Source of the DNA: Colwellia sp. TT2012
Lineage (GTDB): Bacteria > Pseudomonadota > Gammaproteobacteria > Enterobacterales > Alteromonadaceae
Reading direction: 5' to 3'
NCBI RefSeq assembly: GCF_001440345.1
Contig: NZ_LJYX01000021.1
Span: 434,001-498,000, forward strand
DNA: 64,000 nt
The position numbers were made by a program, and so were the translations under genes. Shown piece after piece: positions 1-8,391 of the stretch. Within the stretch, counting starts at the first letter, position 1. Each line of letters starts with the position of its first letter. Under the pieces are notes generated by a model. That model had not been told where the DNA came from and did not search any database. It was given only the letters and a program-made list of their open reading frames with translations.

Positions 1-823
1 AGTTGAGTTTTATTTGTACCACGGCATTTCGTTGTAGTGAAGCCTCAAATACAGTAAAGCTGCTGCTAGAGAAATCTAGCCCTTCTGCCATTAAACTGCC
101 TTCAATAGAAGGTGGTAGAGCTTGTGTTACTTGAAAAGCATAACCTACATACCGTTTAAGTGTACCGCCATTAAGGCAGTACGAAACGGGTGAATTGAAA
201 ATATAAGCACGATTGGTGGGTGAATCTTCGGTAAAGGTTATCTTTTGTAATAGCTCTAGTTCACTATCACTGGCTGCAGGATATTTGCGAATTTGGAACG
301 CTTTACCTAAGTTATCATTATGAGCTTGATAGACCTCACTTTTTTTTAATGGGTAAACAATAACAACATCATTACACGGGTCACTCACACTACTGGCATC
401 ACAACGATAGTCATTACCATTGGCTAGCTCAAATGGCACAACATCTATATTTTGGTCTGCAGCGTCTGGCGCTACGGGAATTTCAGTATAAATAGTACTA
501 GCAATAATGGGTACAAATTCAAGACAGCGCGTTATTGAATTGCTTTTTTCTCGCATACTATTGGGAACCGCATTACGCACTTCTCTATTTAACCGCTCAA
601 CAGCAAAGCGCGCATTAGCCAGTAGCTCATCACGCTCGATAACATTCAGATAAGTCTGTGTACTTAAGTTGATAAAACCCGCAATACCAACCGACATCAC
701 GCCCATAATAATAATGACAATGATGAGTTCCATTAAGGTGAAGCCCGATGTTTTTTTTAGCGGTAGGTTTTTTGTTGAGTTTTTTGTTAGGTTTTTTGTT
801 AGGCTTTTTATTAGGTAACGCAT
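1..823 (-). CDS. mshO: MSHA pilus minor prepilin MshO (3' end outside window)
   Basis: This is a class III prepilin, a probable minor pilin that helps initiate or tip the MSHA pilus in the inner membrane and periplasm. The ATG at 821-823 overlaps the mshD stop by one base. A Lys/Asn-rich leader of about 26 residues precedes the prepilin peptidase site GFTLMEL and a hydrophobic helix. The frame stays open to base 1, so the C-terminus lies outside the window. The leader is encoded by imperfect 12-bp repeats (764-813), giving an SLTK-NLTK-NSTK series. The name rests on its place after mshD in the conserved mshA-C-D-O order; the protein itself is poorly conserved. Confidence 0.85.
   Translation of the reverse strand, partial: MRYLIKSLTKNLTKNSTKNLPLKKTSGFTLMELIIVIIIMGVMSVGIAGFINLSTQTYLNVIERDELLANARFAVERLNREVRNAVPNSMREKSNSITRCLEFVPIIASTIYTEIPVAPDAADQNIDVVPFELANGNDYRCDASSVSDPCNDVVIVYPLKKSEVYQAHNDNLGKAFQIRKYPAASDSELELLQKITFTEDSPTNRAYIFNSPVSYCLNGGTLKRYVGYAFQVTQALPPSIEGSLMAEGLDFSSSSFTVFEASLQRNAVVQIKLN
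764..813 (-). repeat. 12-bp in-frame tandem repeat in the mshO leader
   Basis: About four imperfect copies of a T-rich 12-bp unit (GTTAGGTTTTTT on the plus strand) encode the positively charged leader of MshO. Because the unit is a multiple of three, copy-number change would lengthen or shorten the leader without a frameshift. Confidence 0.7.
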
Positions 824-1395
824 TAGAAATTAGCCTTATGACTGGTGAACTTTATGGCAGTTCCTAACGGTGTGGTTACGGTGACGGTAATGCGTTTGGC
901 GAGTTTATCGGCTAGACCTAAATCATCACCTGCGTAAACCACATTGACAGCGACAATAAAATTATCATAACTACTATCAAGAGGATCTAAAACATCATCT
1001 TCAATTTCATAACCATTAAAGTCATCAACGTCGTTATAGTCCGTACGATTATCACCTTCTGAGCCATCGCGTCCTAAAGGTTCAGTGCAATTATCCTGAC
1101 CCGCTTCATTACAACGAAATCGTCCTCCAGCCATGTCAGAGTTATCAGCAAAAGCACGGCTCATGATGTCATTCATCAAACTTTGGCCAAGCTCTGAGGC
1201 TTTTATTTGCAGAACATTATCGGCACTTTTTTCTTCCGCAGGTGCAATCAGGGTGCTAACAATGCTTAACGACAGACTTAATACGACAATGCCGATAATA
1301 AGTTCAACGAGAGTAAAACCTCTCTGCTTAAACTTAAGTGCTTGTTTGGAATTAAGCCTCTGCCGAAAGTTAAGGGATTGATTATTAAATGCCAT
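823..1395 (-). CDS. mshD: MSHA pilus minor prepilin MshD
   Basis: A minor prepilin of the MSHA pilus with a leader of about 26 residues, the cleavage motif GFTLVEL and a hydrophobic N-terminal helix. The globular part has two cysteines (in RFRCNEAGQDNC) that could form a disulfide. It overlaps the end of mshC by 11 bp and the start of mshO by 1 bp, so translation is probably coupled. Length of 190 residues suits the family. Assignment combines the prepilin motif with its place between mshC and mshO. Confidence 0.88.
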   Translation of the reverse strand: MAFNNQSLNFRQRLNSKQALKFKQRGFTLVELIIGIVVLSLSLSIVSTLIAPAEEKSADNVLQIKASELGQSLMNDIMSRAFADNSDMAGGRFRCNEAGQDNCTEPLGRDGSEGDNRTDYNDVDDFNGYEIEDDVLDPLDSSYDNFIVAVNVVYAGDDLGLADKLAKRITVTVTTPLGTAIKFTSHKANF

Positions 1396-1894
1396 GAATA
1401 TAACCCTCCGCTTCTATTTTTATTTTCAACGCATTGGCTCCATTTTCAACTGCGCTTTCAACATCAATTGTACAACCAGAAGAACAACCGCCTAACGGCC
1501 TGCCCATCCAATCAAAACTAATAATGGCATCCCCAACAAAAGAAACACTAAAAGTTATATCATAACGTGTATCAACTTCATGACCTGTCGCATCAGGCGA
1601 CCAGCCACTTGCAAAGGTAGTCGTGGCACATTTAGTTCGATCAGGCACCCCATAACGGCTAATATTTGGGTCATTATCAAAAACAATTTGGTGGCAATAA
1701 CCATCAGTGGTATTTGTTTGCTGCATCGCGCGTTGTTGGGTTAAACGTAAAGCGGCAATAAGTTGCGCTCTATGGGTATGGGCTTCATAGCTAGAAGTGC
1801 CATCAAATTTAGGCAACACAGCAACAGCAAGTATCCCAATTAGAATAATTACAGTGACTAATTCTATGAGGGTAAAACCGCGATTTAATTTCAT
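1385..1894 (-). CDS. mshC: MSHA pilus minor prepilin MshC
   Basis: A minor prepilin with a very short leader (MKLNRG) followed by FTLIELVTVIILIGIL, the classic type IV pilin N-terminus with Glu5. Paired cysteines in the C-terminal half (GGCSSGC and others) fit disulfide-stabilised minor pilins. It is the first gene after the terminator-like hairpin behind mshA, so it is probably expressed at a lower level than the major pilin. It overlaps mshD by 11 bp. Confidence 0.88.
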   Translation of the reverse strand: MKLNRGFTLIELVTVIILIGILAVAVLPKFDGTSSYEAHTHRAQLIAALRLTQQRAMQQTNTTDGYCHQIVFDNDPNISRYGVPDRTKCATTTFASGWSPDATGHEVDTRYDITFSVSFVGDAIISFDWMGRPLGGCSSGCTIDVESAVENGANALKIKIEAEGYIHGI

Positions 1895-1927
1895 ATTTTA
1901 TTAATTAGCTGTTAGCTGTAAATTTCA

Positions 1928-1960
1928 AAAAAAAAGGAGAGCTAAGCTCTCCTTTTTTTT
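1928..1960 (-). terminator. Hairpin with U-tract between mshA and mshC
   Basis: The stem GGAGAGC/GCTCTCC with a TAA loop is flanked by A-runs and T-runs on both sides, which is a textbook intrinsic terminator readable in either direction. It lies directly after the mshA stop and before mshC on the same strand. It probably acts as a partial terminator that makes major pilin mRNA more abundant than the minor pilin mRNAs. Confidence 0.85.
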
Positions 1961-1977
1961 AGCTCAATAAGCAAGGT

Positions 1978-2505
1978 CTAGATACAATCTGTCACTACAT
2001 ACGTTGGCAGAGTAGTAGAATTTGCGGCCTGAGTATAAGTAACATAGCAGTTAGCTGAGCTATCGGCGATACTAGCAGTTGTTGGCGCAGTAACATTATT
2101 TGGATAAACGTAAAATTTGGAAGTAAGAACAACTGAACTAAAATCTGCATCGATTTCAAGTAAATCAGACCAGTCACCAGGGTTGCTAGCGCCCGTTGAT
2201 GAGTAGTCAGCTAGAGGATAACCATAAGTAATTTCAGTTTTTTCACCATTCACAATTACAAATACAGTTGTTGCTGCCGCCTTTGTCTCATTACCTTGTA
2301 TCAATGATTTACTATGAACTAATGTTGATGCTGTTTGCATTGAGGCTTTTACCGCTTGCAAAGTCGCAGTGCGGGCATCAGATTGTAAATCAATAAATTT
2401 CGGCGCTGCAGTTACCGCTAAAATACCTAAAATAACAATGACTACCACTAATTCAATTAAGGTAAAACCTTGCTGATTTTTTTTAATATTCATACTACTT
2501 CTCAT
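1978..2505 (-). CDS. mshA: MSHA major pilin MshA
   Basis: This is the main structural subunit of the mannose-sensitive haemagglutinin type IV pilus. It has a short leader, the motif QQGFTLIELVVVIVILGIL with Glu5, and the family-typical continuation AVTAAPKFIDLQSDAR. The start ATG at 2503-2505 has AAGGA seven bases upstream; an internal Met at residue 5 is also possible. C-terminal cysteines (NCYV and TDC) would close the usual D-region loop. It has its own candidate promoter upstream (2556-2583) and a terminator hairpin downstream, so it can be transcribed as a short, abundant message within the operon. Confidence 0.93.
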   Translation of the reverse strand: MRSSMNIKKNQQGFTLIELVVVIVILGILAVTAAPKFIDLQSDARTATLQAVKASMQTASTLVHSKSLIQGNETKAAATTVFVIVNGEKTEITYGYPLADYSSTGASNPGDWSDLLEIDADFSSVVLTSKFYVYPNNVTAPTTASIADSSANCYVTYTQAANSTTLPTYVVTDCI

Positions 2506-2555
2506 CTTTTTTTCCTTAATTTACGAACGAATTTAATTTAAAAAGGTTTACCAAA

Positions 2556-2583
2556 TTTATACCGCAGTGGATGTATGCGGCAA
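2556..2583 (-). promoter_or_regulatory. Candidate sigma-70 promoter of mshA
   Basis: On the minus strand TTGCCG (2578-2583) and TATAAA (2556-2561) are separated by 16 bp and lie about 50 bp upstream of the mshA start. The match to consensus is good and the position fits a dedicated major-pilin promoter. Predicted by eye only. Confidence 0.5.
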
Positions 2584-2600
2584 TATTTTTTTCTTAGCCT

Positions 2601-3287
2601 TTACGGCTTATTATTAATATATATGATTACCGAGCTATTGGCTGGTTGATAACTAAAGCTATTGCCAACATTGGTTAACGGTGATGGTGCAATATAAAGA
2701 CCGTCGCTATTACGCGCTAATGTTTCTTTTAAATGATAATGACATAAAGTCGATGAACCTGTGCCTGACACATTGGCTAAATACCTAAAACTGCCATCCG
2801 CATTAATATCGCTAACACTGCTAGCGAGTAAAGGTGGTTGTTGTAACAAGCTATTCCACACAGAGATACAATCAGCAATGGCCATACTTTTTGAATTAAT
2901 GCCCGCACTACTGTTAGTACCAACAATATAACCTGGGCTAATAGTTGGTGATGTGCTGTTGTCTTCACTGGTTAAGTAAACTATGGTGCCATCATAATTA
3001 ACCAAATTAACACCGTCAGTATCTTTTGGACGAGCCTCAGCTTCCCACTGCGAACGTGCTAATGACACGCCTGTGGCAAAACCACCGGCCATAGCTTCAA
3101 TATTTGCCTGCTTAGCTTGTTCGGTTAAGTCTATAAATTTAGGGATAGCGGTTGCTGCCAAAAAACCTAAAATAACGACAACAATAACCAATTCAATTAG
3201 GGTAAAGCCCGCCTGTTTAGGGTTGCGAACACCAAGCTGAATATGACCATTATGGACAATACCTTGGTGGAAAATGCTTTTTATCAT
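2601..3287 (-). CDS. mshB: MSHA prepilin MshB
   Basis: A prepilin resembling MshA but larger (228 residues), with a leader of 26-27 residues, then the cleavage site GFTLIELVIVVVILGFL with Glu5 and AATAIPKFIDLTEQAKQ. It is encoded directly upstream of mshA, the usual place of mshB. Its relation to MshA in the first 50 residues suggests an old duplication. Probably a minor component of the fibre. A 209-bp gap separates it from mshF, enough for a separate promoter, though I could not identify a convincing one. Confidence 0.88.
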   Translation of the reverse strand: MIKSIFHQGIVHNGHIQLGVRNPKQAGFTLIELVIVVVILGFLAATAIPKFIDLTEQAKQANIEAMAGGFATGVSLARSQWEAEARPKDTDGVNLVNYDGTIVYLTSEDNSTSPTISPGYIVGTNSSAGINSKSMAIADCISVWNSLLQQPPLLASSVSDINADGSFRYLANVSGTGSSTLCHYHLKETLARNSDGLYIAPSPLTNVGNSFSYQPANSSVIIYINNKP

Positions 3288-3496
3288 TGAGATAACCTTT
3301 TATATCAACTAATGCATTGAGTTTTACTCGATAAGCTTTAGCCGAAAATTTATATCTTCAGCTGCCTATAAACATAATATTAACATTATGACCACCGGCA
3401 AACCACTTTTCAATATCGAATATAGGTAATTAGCAGTAGTAACTCAATAAATACTCTATAAACATTTTAATGCGCTTTAATTATTCAGTAGAATAA

Positions 3497-3988
3497 TTAA
3501 TGTACCTGCTTAACTTTCCCTGTATCACTACGATAATCAAAAGATTGCCCATTAGCAATACTATATCGGCATAAGCGACCGTTTTTAATCGTTTTATTAT
3601 GAATTTCAATCGCTACCACTGGTGATTTAACCACTTGTAATGGCATGGCTAATGTTTGCTGCCAAATTTTATGGCAAGCCAAGCTGCTATGGTCACTATC
3701 AACCCAACCCGATTGATTCACCTGAACATATTGTTTTTCTGTACTGTTTAAACGATTTATCACCACAATATCAGGCTGTTTATCCATTAACCATTGACCA
3801 TGGATAACATTGATTTTACTAGTGAAATTTTGCGCTAAGCCAACAAAAGCGATATTGGTTATTTTTTCTTGCTGGCTAAAAAAAACATCTAATAATAACT
3901 TCATCAATACAGCAATAATAACGACAACAATAATAAACTCAATGGTTGAGCCTTGCTTTTTTTCAGAATAATTAGGTGTTTTTTCCAT
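3497..3988 (-). CDS. mshF: MSHA biogenesis protein MshF, prepilin-like
   Basis: A small membrane protein between mshG and mshB, the standard place of MshF. I use the ATG at 3986-3988, 11 bp after the mshG stop, instead of an upstream start that would overlap mshG. The N-terminus reads EKKQGSTIEF followed by a hydrophobic helix, like a prepilin, but the glutamate is at +4 after the Gly, not +5, and the +1 residue is Ser. It may therefore be a degenerate pseudopilin or an uncleaved single-pass protein. The C-terminal half has two cysteines. Confidence 0.8.
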   Translation of the reverse strand: MEKTPNYSEKKQGSTIEFIIVVVIIAVLMKLLLDVFFSQQEKITNIAFVGLAQNFTSKINVIHGQWLMDKQPDIVVINRLNSTEKQYVQVNQSGWVDSDHSSLACHKIWQQTLAMPLQVVKSPVVAIEIHNKTIKNGRLCRYSIANGQSFDYRSDTGKVKQVH

Positions 3989-3999
3989 AAGTTTTATTG

Positions 4000-5229
4000 C
4001 TAACCCTGCATAGCCGAAGCCATATCCCACATTGGCGTAAAAATACCCAGCGCTAACACTAAGACCATTGCCGCGACCACCACTAATAATAGCGGCTCAA
4101 TACGTGCGGTTAAGGTGGCTAAATCATAATCAACTTCTCGCTCGTAATAATCGCCAACCTCGGCCAATAATTCATCAACCCGACCAGTTTCTTCGCCAAC
4201 TGCCAACATTTGTAATACTAAGGGGGTAAATAAATTACTGGCTACAGCCGAGCGTAATAAGCTTTCACCACTTTCGATGTTCTGACGCATGGAGGCGATT
4301 TTATCCTGCATATAGCTATTATCTACCGCGTCAGCAACCAAGGTTAATGCTGTGGTCATGGGTACGCCCGCTTTTAGCACAATGGCAAAACTATGGGAAA
4401 AACGCGCTAATATCGAGCGCTCTATGATACTGCCAATAATTGGAATTTTAATCTTGCGCCTATCCCACTGATAACGTCCTTGCTTAGTTTGTAGTGATTG
4501 CTTGATCATCAAGAAAGTCAAAATGGCGGCAAGTAACATATAAAACCAATAGTTTATAAATAAGTTAGAGCTAGCAATAATGAATTGTGTCGCCAGTGGC
4601 AAGTCGGCTCCTAATCGAGAAAACATATTGGCAAACGTTGGAATAACAAAAATATTTAAAATTACTACCGCTGCCGCTAGCGCCATAAGCACCATGCTTG
4701 GATAACGTAAAGCGGCTTTAATGCGTTTACGCGTATCTAACTCCCGTTCAAGGTAGGTGGTTAATTTTAAGAAAGAGCCATCTAATTGACCGGTATTTTC
4801 ACCAACATGAACCAAAGAAACAAAGAGGTGGTCAAAAATTTTTGGATGATGATTTAGTGCTGAAGAAAAGCTATAACCACCTTCAAGCTGTTTACCTATA
4901 TCGGTGAGTGCTTTTTTAAGCGCTATTGAATTTGCCGATTCAACCATGCCATTAATTGCCCGTAAGATGGGCACACCAGAGCGCATTAAGGCATACATTT
5001 GCCGACAGAAGACAATCAATTCTTCTAAGGAAACCCGACCATTATTGAGTAGCTCAAATATATCTGTACTACCCGCACTCTTACTACCTTGTACAGAGGC
5101 AACAATAGAGATAGGCGTTATACCCTTTTTGAATAATTTATCAGCAGCCGCCGCTAAATTGACAGCATCAATACTGTCTTTTACTTGGCTACCGTTGGCA
5201 TTTCGCCCTGTATAATTAAATGACGCCAT
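4000..5229 (-). CDS. mshG: MSHA platform protein MshG (PilC/GspF family)
   Basis: Inner-membrane platform protein that couples the MshE motor to pilin assembly. It begins with the family's cytoplasmic start (MASFNYTGRNANGSQV) and contains two GspF domains, each with the typical LLRSGVPILRAI-like and AGVPMTTAL-like segments, and three hydrophobic stretches near residues 170-195, 220-245 and 375-400. Length of 409 residues is normal. It lies between mshE and mshF as in Vibrio and Shewanella. Confidence 0.94.
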   Translation of the reverse strand: MASFNYTGRNANGSQVKDSIDAVNLAAAADKLFKKGITPISIVASVQGSKSAGSTDIFELLNNGRVSLEELIVFCRQMYALMRSGVPILRAINGMVESANSIALKKALTDIGKQLEGGYSFSSALNHHPKIFDHLFVSLVHVGENTGQLDGSFLKLTTYLERELDTRKRIKAALRYPSMVLMALAAAVVILNIFVIPTFANMFSRLGADLPLATQFIIASSNLFINYWFYMLLAAILTFLMIKQSLQTKQGRYQWDRRKIKIPIIGSIIERSILARFSHSFAIVLKAGVPMTTALTLVADAVDNSYMQDKIASMRQNIESGESLLRSAVASNLFTPLVLQMLAVGEETGRVDELLAEVGDYYEREVDYDLATLTARIEPLLLVVVAAMVLVLALGIFTPMWDMASAMQG

Positions 5230-5283
5230 AAATACCTCTATGTACTAACATGCGTTATTGATATTAATTAATCATTGTAGTGA

Positions 5284-6996
5284 TTAATTAATATCAATTG
5301 TTTCTACCAAACGTAACACTTCTTCTACGGTAGTGATGCCATCCACAGCGTAGGCAAAAGCGGCTTTCGCTAGCGGCGTAAAACCAGGACTTTCTTTGGC
5401 TAACCTACCAAAACTTTCACTATCATTACGTTTTAACGCCGCCATCATGCCTTCATTCATTTCAAGTAATTCAAAAACACCGATTCGACCTTTATAACCG
5501 GTATAGTGACATGACTGACAACCCTTACCGTGCATAAACTGGCTAGTTTTAGCCTGTTCACCGGCTAAATTTGTTAGCCATAAGATTTCTTGTGCATCTG
5601 CTTGGTATTCAGTTGCACAAGAGTCACAGACTCTGCGAACCAAACGTTGCGCGACAACCGCCCTTAAGGCACTACCGACTAAAAATCCTGCCGCGCCCAT
5701 ATCAATTAAACGCAGAGCACTGGTTATGGCATCATTGGTATGCAAGGTTGATAAAACTAAATGACCCGTTATCGCGCCACGCAAGCCTATTTCAACGGTT
5801 TCCTGATCACGCATTTCACCCACCATCATAATATCGGGATCTTGGCGTAGGGCTGATCGTAAAATTCTTGAAAAGGTTAAATCAATTTTAGTATTCACTT
5901 GTACTTGATTTATTCTCGGTAAACGGTACTCAACGGGATCTTCAACCGTGATAATTTTTTTGCTCGCATCATTGAGCTCACTTAACGCCGCATATAAGGT
6001 CGTTGTTTTACCACTACCCGTTGGCCCAGTCACTAGCACCATACCGTGTGGTCTATGGATTTGTTGGCGGACACGTTTAACCATATCTGCTGGCATACCC
6101 GTTTGATCGAGTGATAATAAACCGGCAGATTGGTCTAATAAGCGCATTACTACCGACTCGCCGTATTGCACCGGCATGGTAGACATACGTACATCAATAT
6201 TATGGCCACTAATATCTAAATTAAAACGGCCATCTTGGGGCAAGCGCTTTTCTGAGATATCAAGGCCGGCCATCAACTTAAGTCGTAAGACCATAGCCGA
6301 AGCAATTTTATTTTCTTTTAGTATTTTTTCTTGTAAAACACCATCAATTCGCTGACGAATACGCAATTGATGCTCTTCTGGCTCAATATGAATATCGGAT
6401 GCACGCATTTGTACTGCATCTTCAAACACTGATTGCAATAATTTTCCTACCGTAGCATCGCCGCCTTCATCAAGGAAGGTAGTCGCGAGATCAAAGCGGG
6501 AAGATTCTTCATATTCTTCTTCTAGCTGGCTGGCAAAAGATTCAATTTCGGCGGTACGACGATATAAGCTGTCAAAGGCATCAAAAATCTGTGACTCCAT
6601 CACTACCGCAAGTTCAATCCGTTTAGGGGCTAACATGCGCTCTAATTGATCTAAGCCACTTAAATCTGCGGGGTCACTCATACCGAGTAATACTGAAGCG
6701 CCTCTATCTTCAATGATCAACGCCCTTAAGCGTCTAGCATGAACTTCAGGCAGTAAACTGGCAACATTAACAGATATCTTATGCTGTGATATGTCTAAAA
6801 ATGGCACATCAAGTTGCTGCGCTAAAAATTGTAATAGTTGTCTTTCAGAAAGGTAGCTAAGCTCTATTAAAGTATCACCAAGCTTTCTCCCTGTTTGCTT
6901 TTGACTCGATAACGCTTGCATTAATTGCTCATCGGATATGATACGTTCATGAACTAATAGATCACCTAAGCGCATCTTTAATTTGGGAGCTGCCAT
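5284..6996 (-). CDS. mshE: MSHA pilus extension ATPase MshE with c-di-GMP-binding domain
   Basis: Cytoplasmic hexameric PilB/GspE-type ATPase that drives MSHA pilus extension. The N-terminus has two tandem MshEN-type motifs: RLGDLLV...LMQALSSQ near residues 10-33 and KLGDTLIE...LLQFLAQQ near 37-60. In studied MshE these motifs bind cyclic-di-GMP. The Walker A motif GPTGSGKTT lies near residues 322-330, followed by an Asp box, a Walker B region and a four-cysteine zinc site (CDSC and CQSC). The first motif keeps its Arg; the second has Lys there. All catalytic motifs look intact. Confidence 0.95.
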   Translation of the reverse strand: MAAPKLKMRLGDLLVHERIISDEQLMQALSSQKQTGRKLGDTLIELSYLSERQLLQFLAQQLDVPFLDISQHKISVNVASLLPEVHARRLRALIIEDRGASVLLGMSDPADLSGLDQLERMLAPKRIELAVVMESQIFDAFDSLYRRTAEIESFASQLEEEYEESSRFDLATTFLDEGGDATVGKLLQSVFEDAVQMRASDIHIEPEEHQLRIRQRIDGVLQEKILKENKIASAMVLRLKLMAGLDISEKRLPQDGRFNLDISGHNIDVRMSTMPVQYGESVVMRLLDQSAGLLSLDQTGMPADMVKRVRQQIHRPHGMVLVTGPTGSGKTTTLYAALSELNDASKKIITVEDPVEYRLPRINQVQVNTKIDLTFSRILRSALRQDPDIMMVGEMRDQETVEIGLRGAITGHLVLSTLHTNDAITSALRLIDMGAAGFLVGSALRAVVAQRLVRRVCDSCATEYQADAQEILWLTNLAGEQAKTSQFMHGKGCQSCHYTGYKGRIGVFELLEMNEGMMAALKRNDSESFGRLAKESPGFTPLAKAAFAYAVDGITTVEEVLRLVETIDIN

Positions 6997-7010
6997 AATT
7001 TTTCCTACTA

Positions 7011-7150
7011 TCCTATTACCTGAATATGTTGTTTAACAAATTTTTCTGTAGATATAGATAAATCATTTTTTGTTAATGCTGCTTTATAAGCCTTACTTGC
7101 GAAACTAAATTGACTATTTTTATCGTACCATACTGGTACAGCAAGTTGCC
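7011..7150 (-). pseudogene. Duplicate of the mshN 3' end ('gene-end echo')
   Basis: The gap between mshN and mshE holds a second copy of the last 38 or so codons of mshN plus the bases after its stop, offset by 169 bp. Read on the minus strand it gives YDKNSQFSFASKAYKAALTK and on to VKQHIQVI, against YDKNSQFSLASKAYKTALTN and VKQRIQVI in the true gene. An in-frame TGA precedes the homologous part and no start is evident, so it is a coding relic of a local tandem duplication. The tract after the stop is also shared. Confidence 0.85.
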
Positions 7151-7173
7151 CTCAGCCCATATAAACTTGCTTG

Positions 7174-8391
7174 CTACTGTGCTATTACCTGAATGCGTTG
7201 TTTAACAAAATCCTCCGATGATATGGATAAATCATGGTTTGTTAATGCTGTTTTATAAGCCTTACTTGCTAAACTAAATTGACTGTTTTTATCGTACAAT
7301 ACCGCTAAACCCATTTGCCACCGCCCTTTAGTAGGTTGCATTGTTATCAACATTTTATAAGCCGCAATGCCCGCTTCATGTTGCTGAGCATGCTGCGCGG
7401 TATTGGCCAACATAATTTGATACTGTTCATCTTTTAAGTCCGCTAACGGCTTTAAGGTGTTTAATGCGGCTCTTGCCTGGCCCTGCTTTAAATAAATACG
7501 TGCTTGCATCTCACGTAAACTGCTGTCTTTACCATTAAGAGCAATGCCTTGTGAGAGTAAATTAACCGCATCTTGATAGGCCTGTCGACCAAACCAGAGC
7601 GCGGCTAATTTTTTACGTGTTTGACTATCACTCGGCTTGATAATAAGCACATCTTCAAGCAGATTCTCTGCTTTAGCAATGTGCTTTTCCGCCAGTGCCT
7701 TTTCTGCTAGAACTATTTTTTGTTGAGCCAGTTCATCCGCCGACAATTGCCTACGTGACACCGACATTTTATTTGCCTGAGGTTTTGACTTAAGCTCTGC
7801 TGGTGTATGTGGATGACTATGAGTATTGCCTTTGGCATCACTTCGAGTGTGGGCTTCGGTTCTCACTGCAGAATTATCGTCAACATTAGCGATGATCACC
7901 GCTATTTTCCCCGGTGTGATTCGGCTTACACCATTATCAATAATGGCGCGTGAACTAACGTTAGTAACGGCCAAAGTTGGCGGCTCTATCTGCCTAGCGG
8001 ATACGGTATTTACCACCCCTTGTTTAGCAGGCTTTATTTTATCTGGCAGCGCGGGTAAAGCTTTGCTTTCCACAGAGGCTACTTTCAAAGGAAGTATTTC
8101 CTCAGATATAGTTTCCGACGATACGGTAAACGAAGCGAGCGTTGACACCGCCAGAACTTGCGCCGCGCTCGCTTTATTAGACCATTGTTCAGCTTTTAAC
8201 GCTGTATTTTCCCTCAATAACTGCCAAACATAAAAACTAGCCAAACACACAATTAAGACACACAACGTAGTTAACACCACAATTTTTATCGGTGACTGGA
8301 CCTGTGTATGATAAGTAGGCTGTGCCGTAAGTGCCTCTGAGTCAGGACTTCGTTGCTCTAAATCGTTTAGCATCTGATTAATAACACTCAT
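7174..8391 (-). CDS. mshN: MSHA biogenesis TPR protein MshN
   Basis: A bitopic inner-membrane protein: a short cytoplasmic start (MSVINQMLNDLEQR), one transmembrane helix near residues 35-56, a low-complexity periplasmic linker, then several TPR-like helical repeats from about residue 215 to the end. It probably scaffolds the assembly complex together with MshM and MshL, but its exact job is not established. The start overlaps mshM by 4 bp (ATGA). Its 3' end is partly duplicated just downstream. Confidence 0.88.
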   Translation of the reverse strand: MSVINQMLNDLEQRSPDSEALTAQPTYHTQVQSPIKIVVLTTLCVLIVCLASFYVWQLLRENTALKAEQWSNKASAAQVLAVSTLASFTVSSETISEEILPLKVASVESKALPALPDKIKPAKQGVVNTVSARQIEPPTLAVTNVSSRAIIDNGVSRITPGKIAVIIANVDDNSAVRTEAHTRSDAKGNTHSHPHTPAELKSKPQANKMSVSRRQLSADELAQQKIVLAEKALAEKHIAKAENLLEDVLIIKPSDSQTRKKLAALWFGRQAYQDAVNLLSQGIALNGKDSSLREMQARIYLKQGQARAALNTLKPLADLKDEQYQIMLANTAQHAQQHEAGIAAYKMLITMQPTKGRWQMGLAVLYDKNSQFSLASKAYKTALTNHDLSISSEDFVKQRIQVIAQ

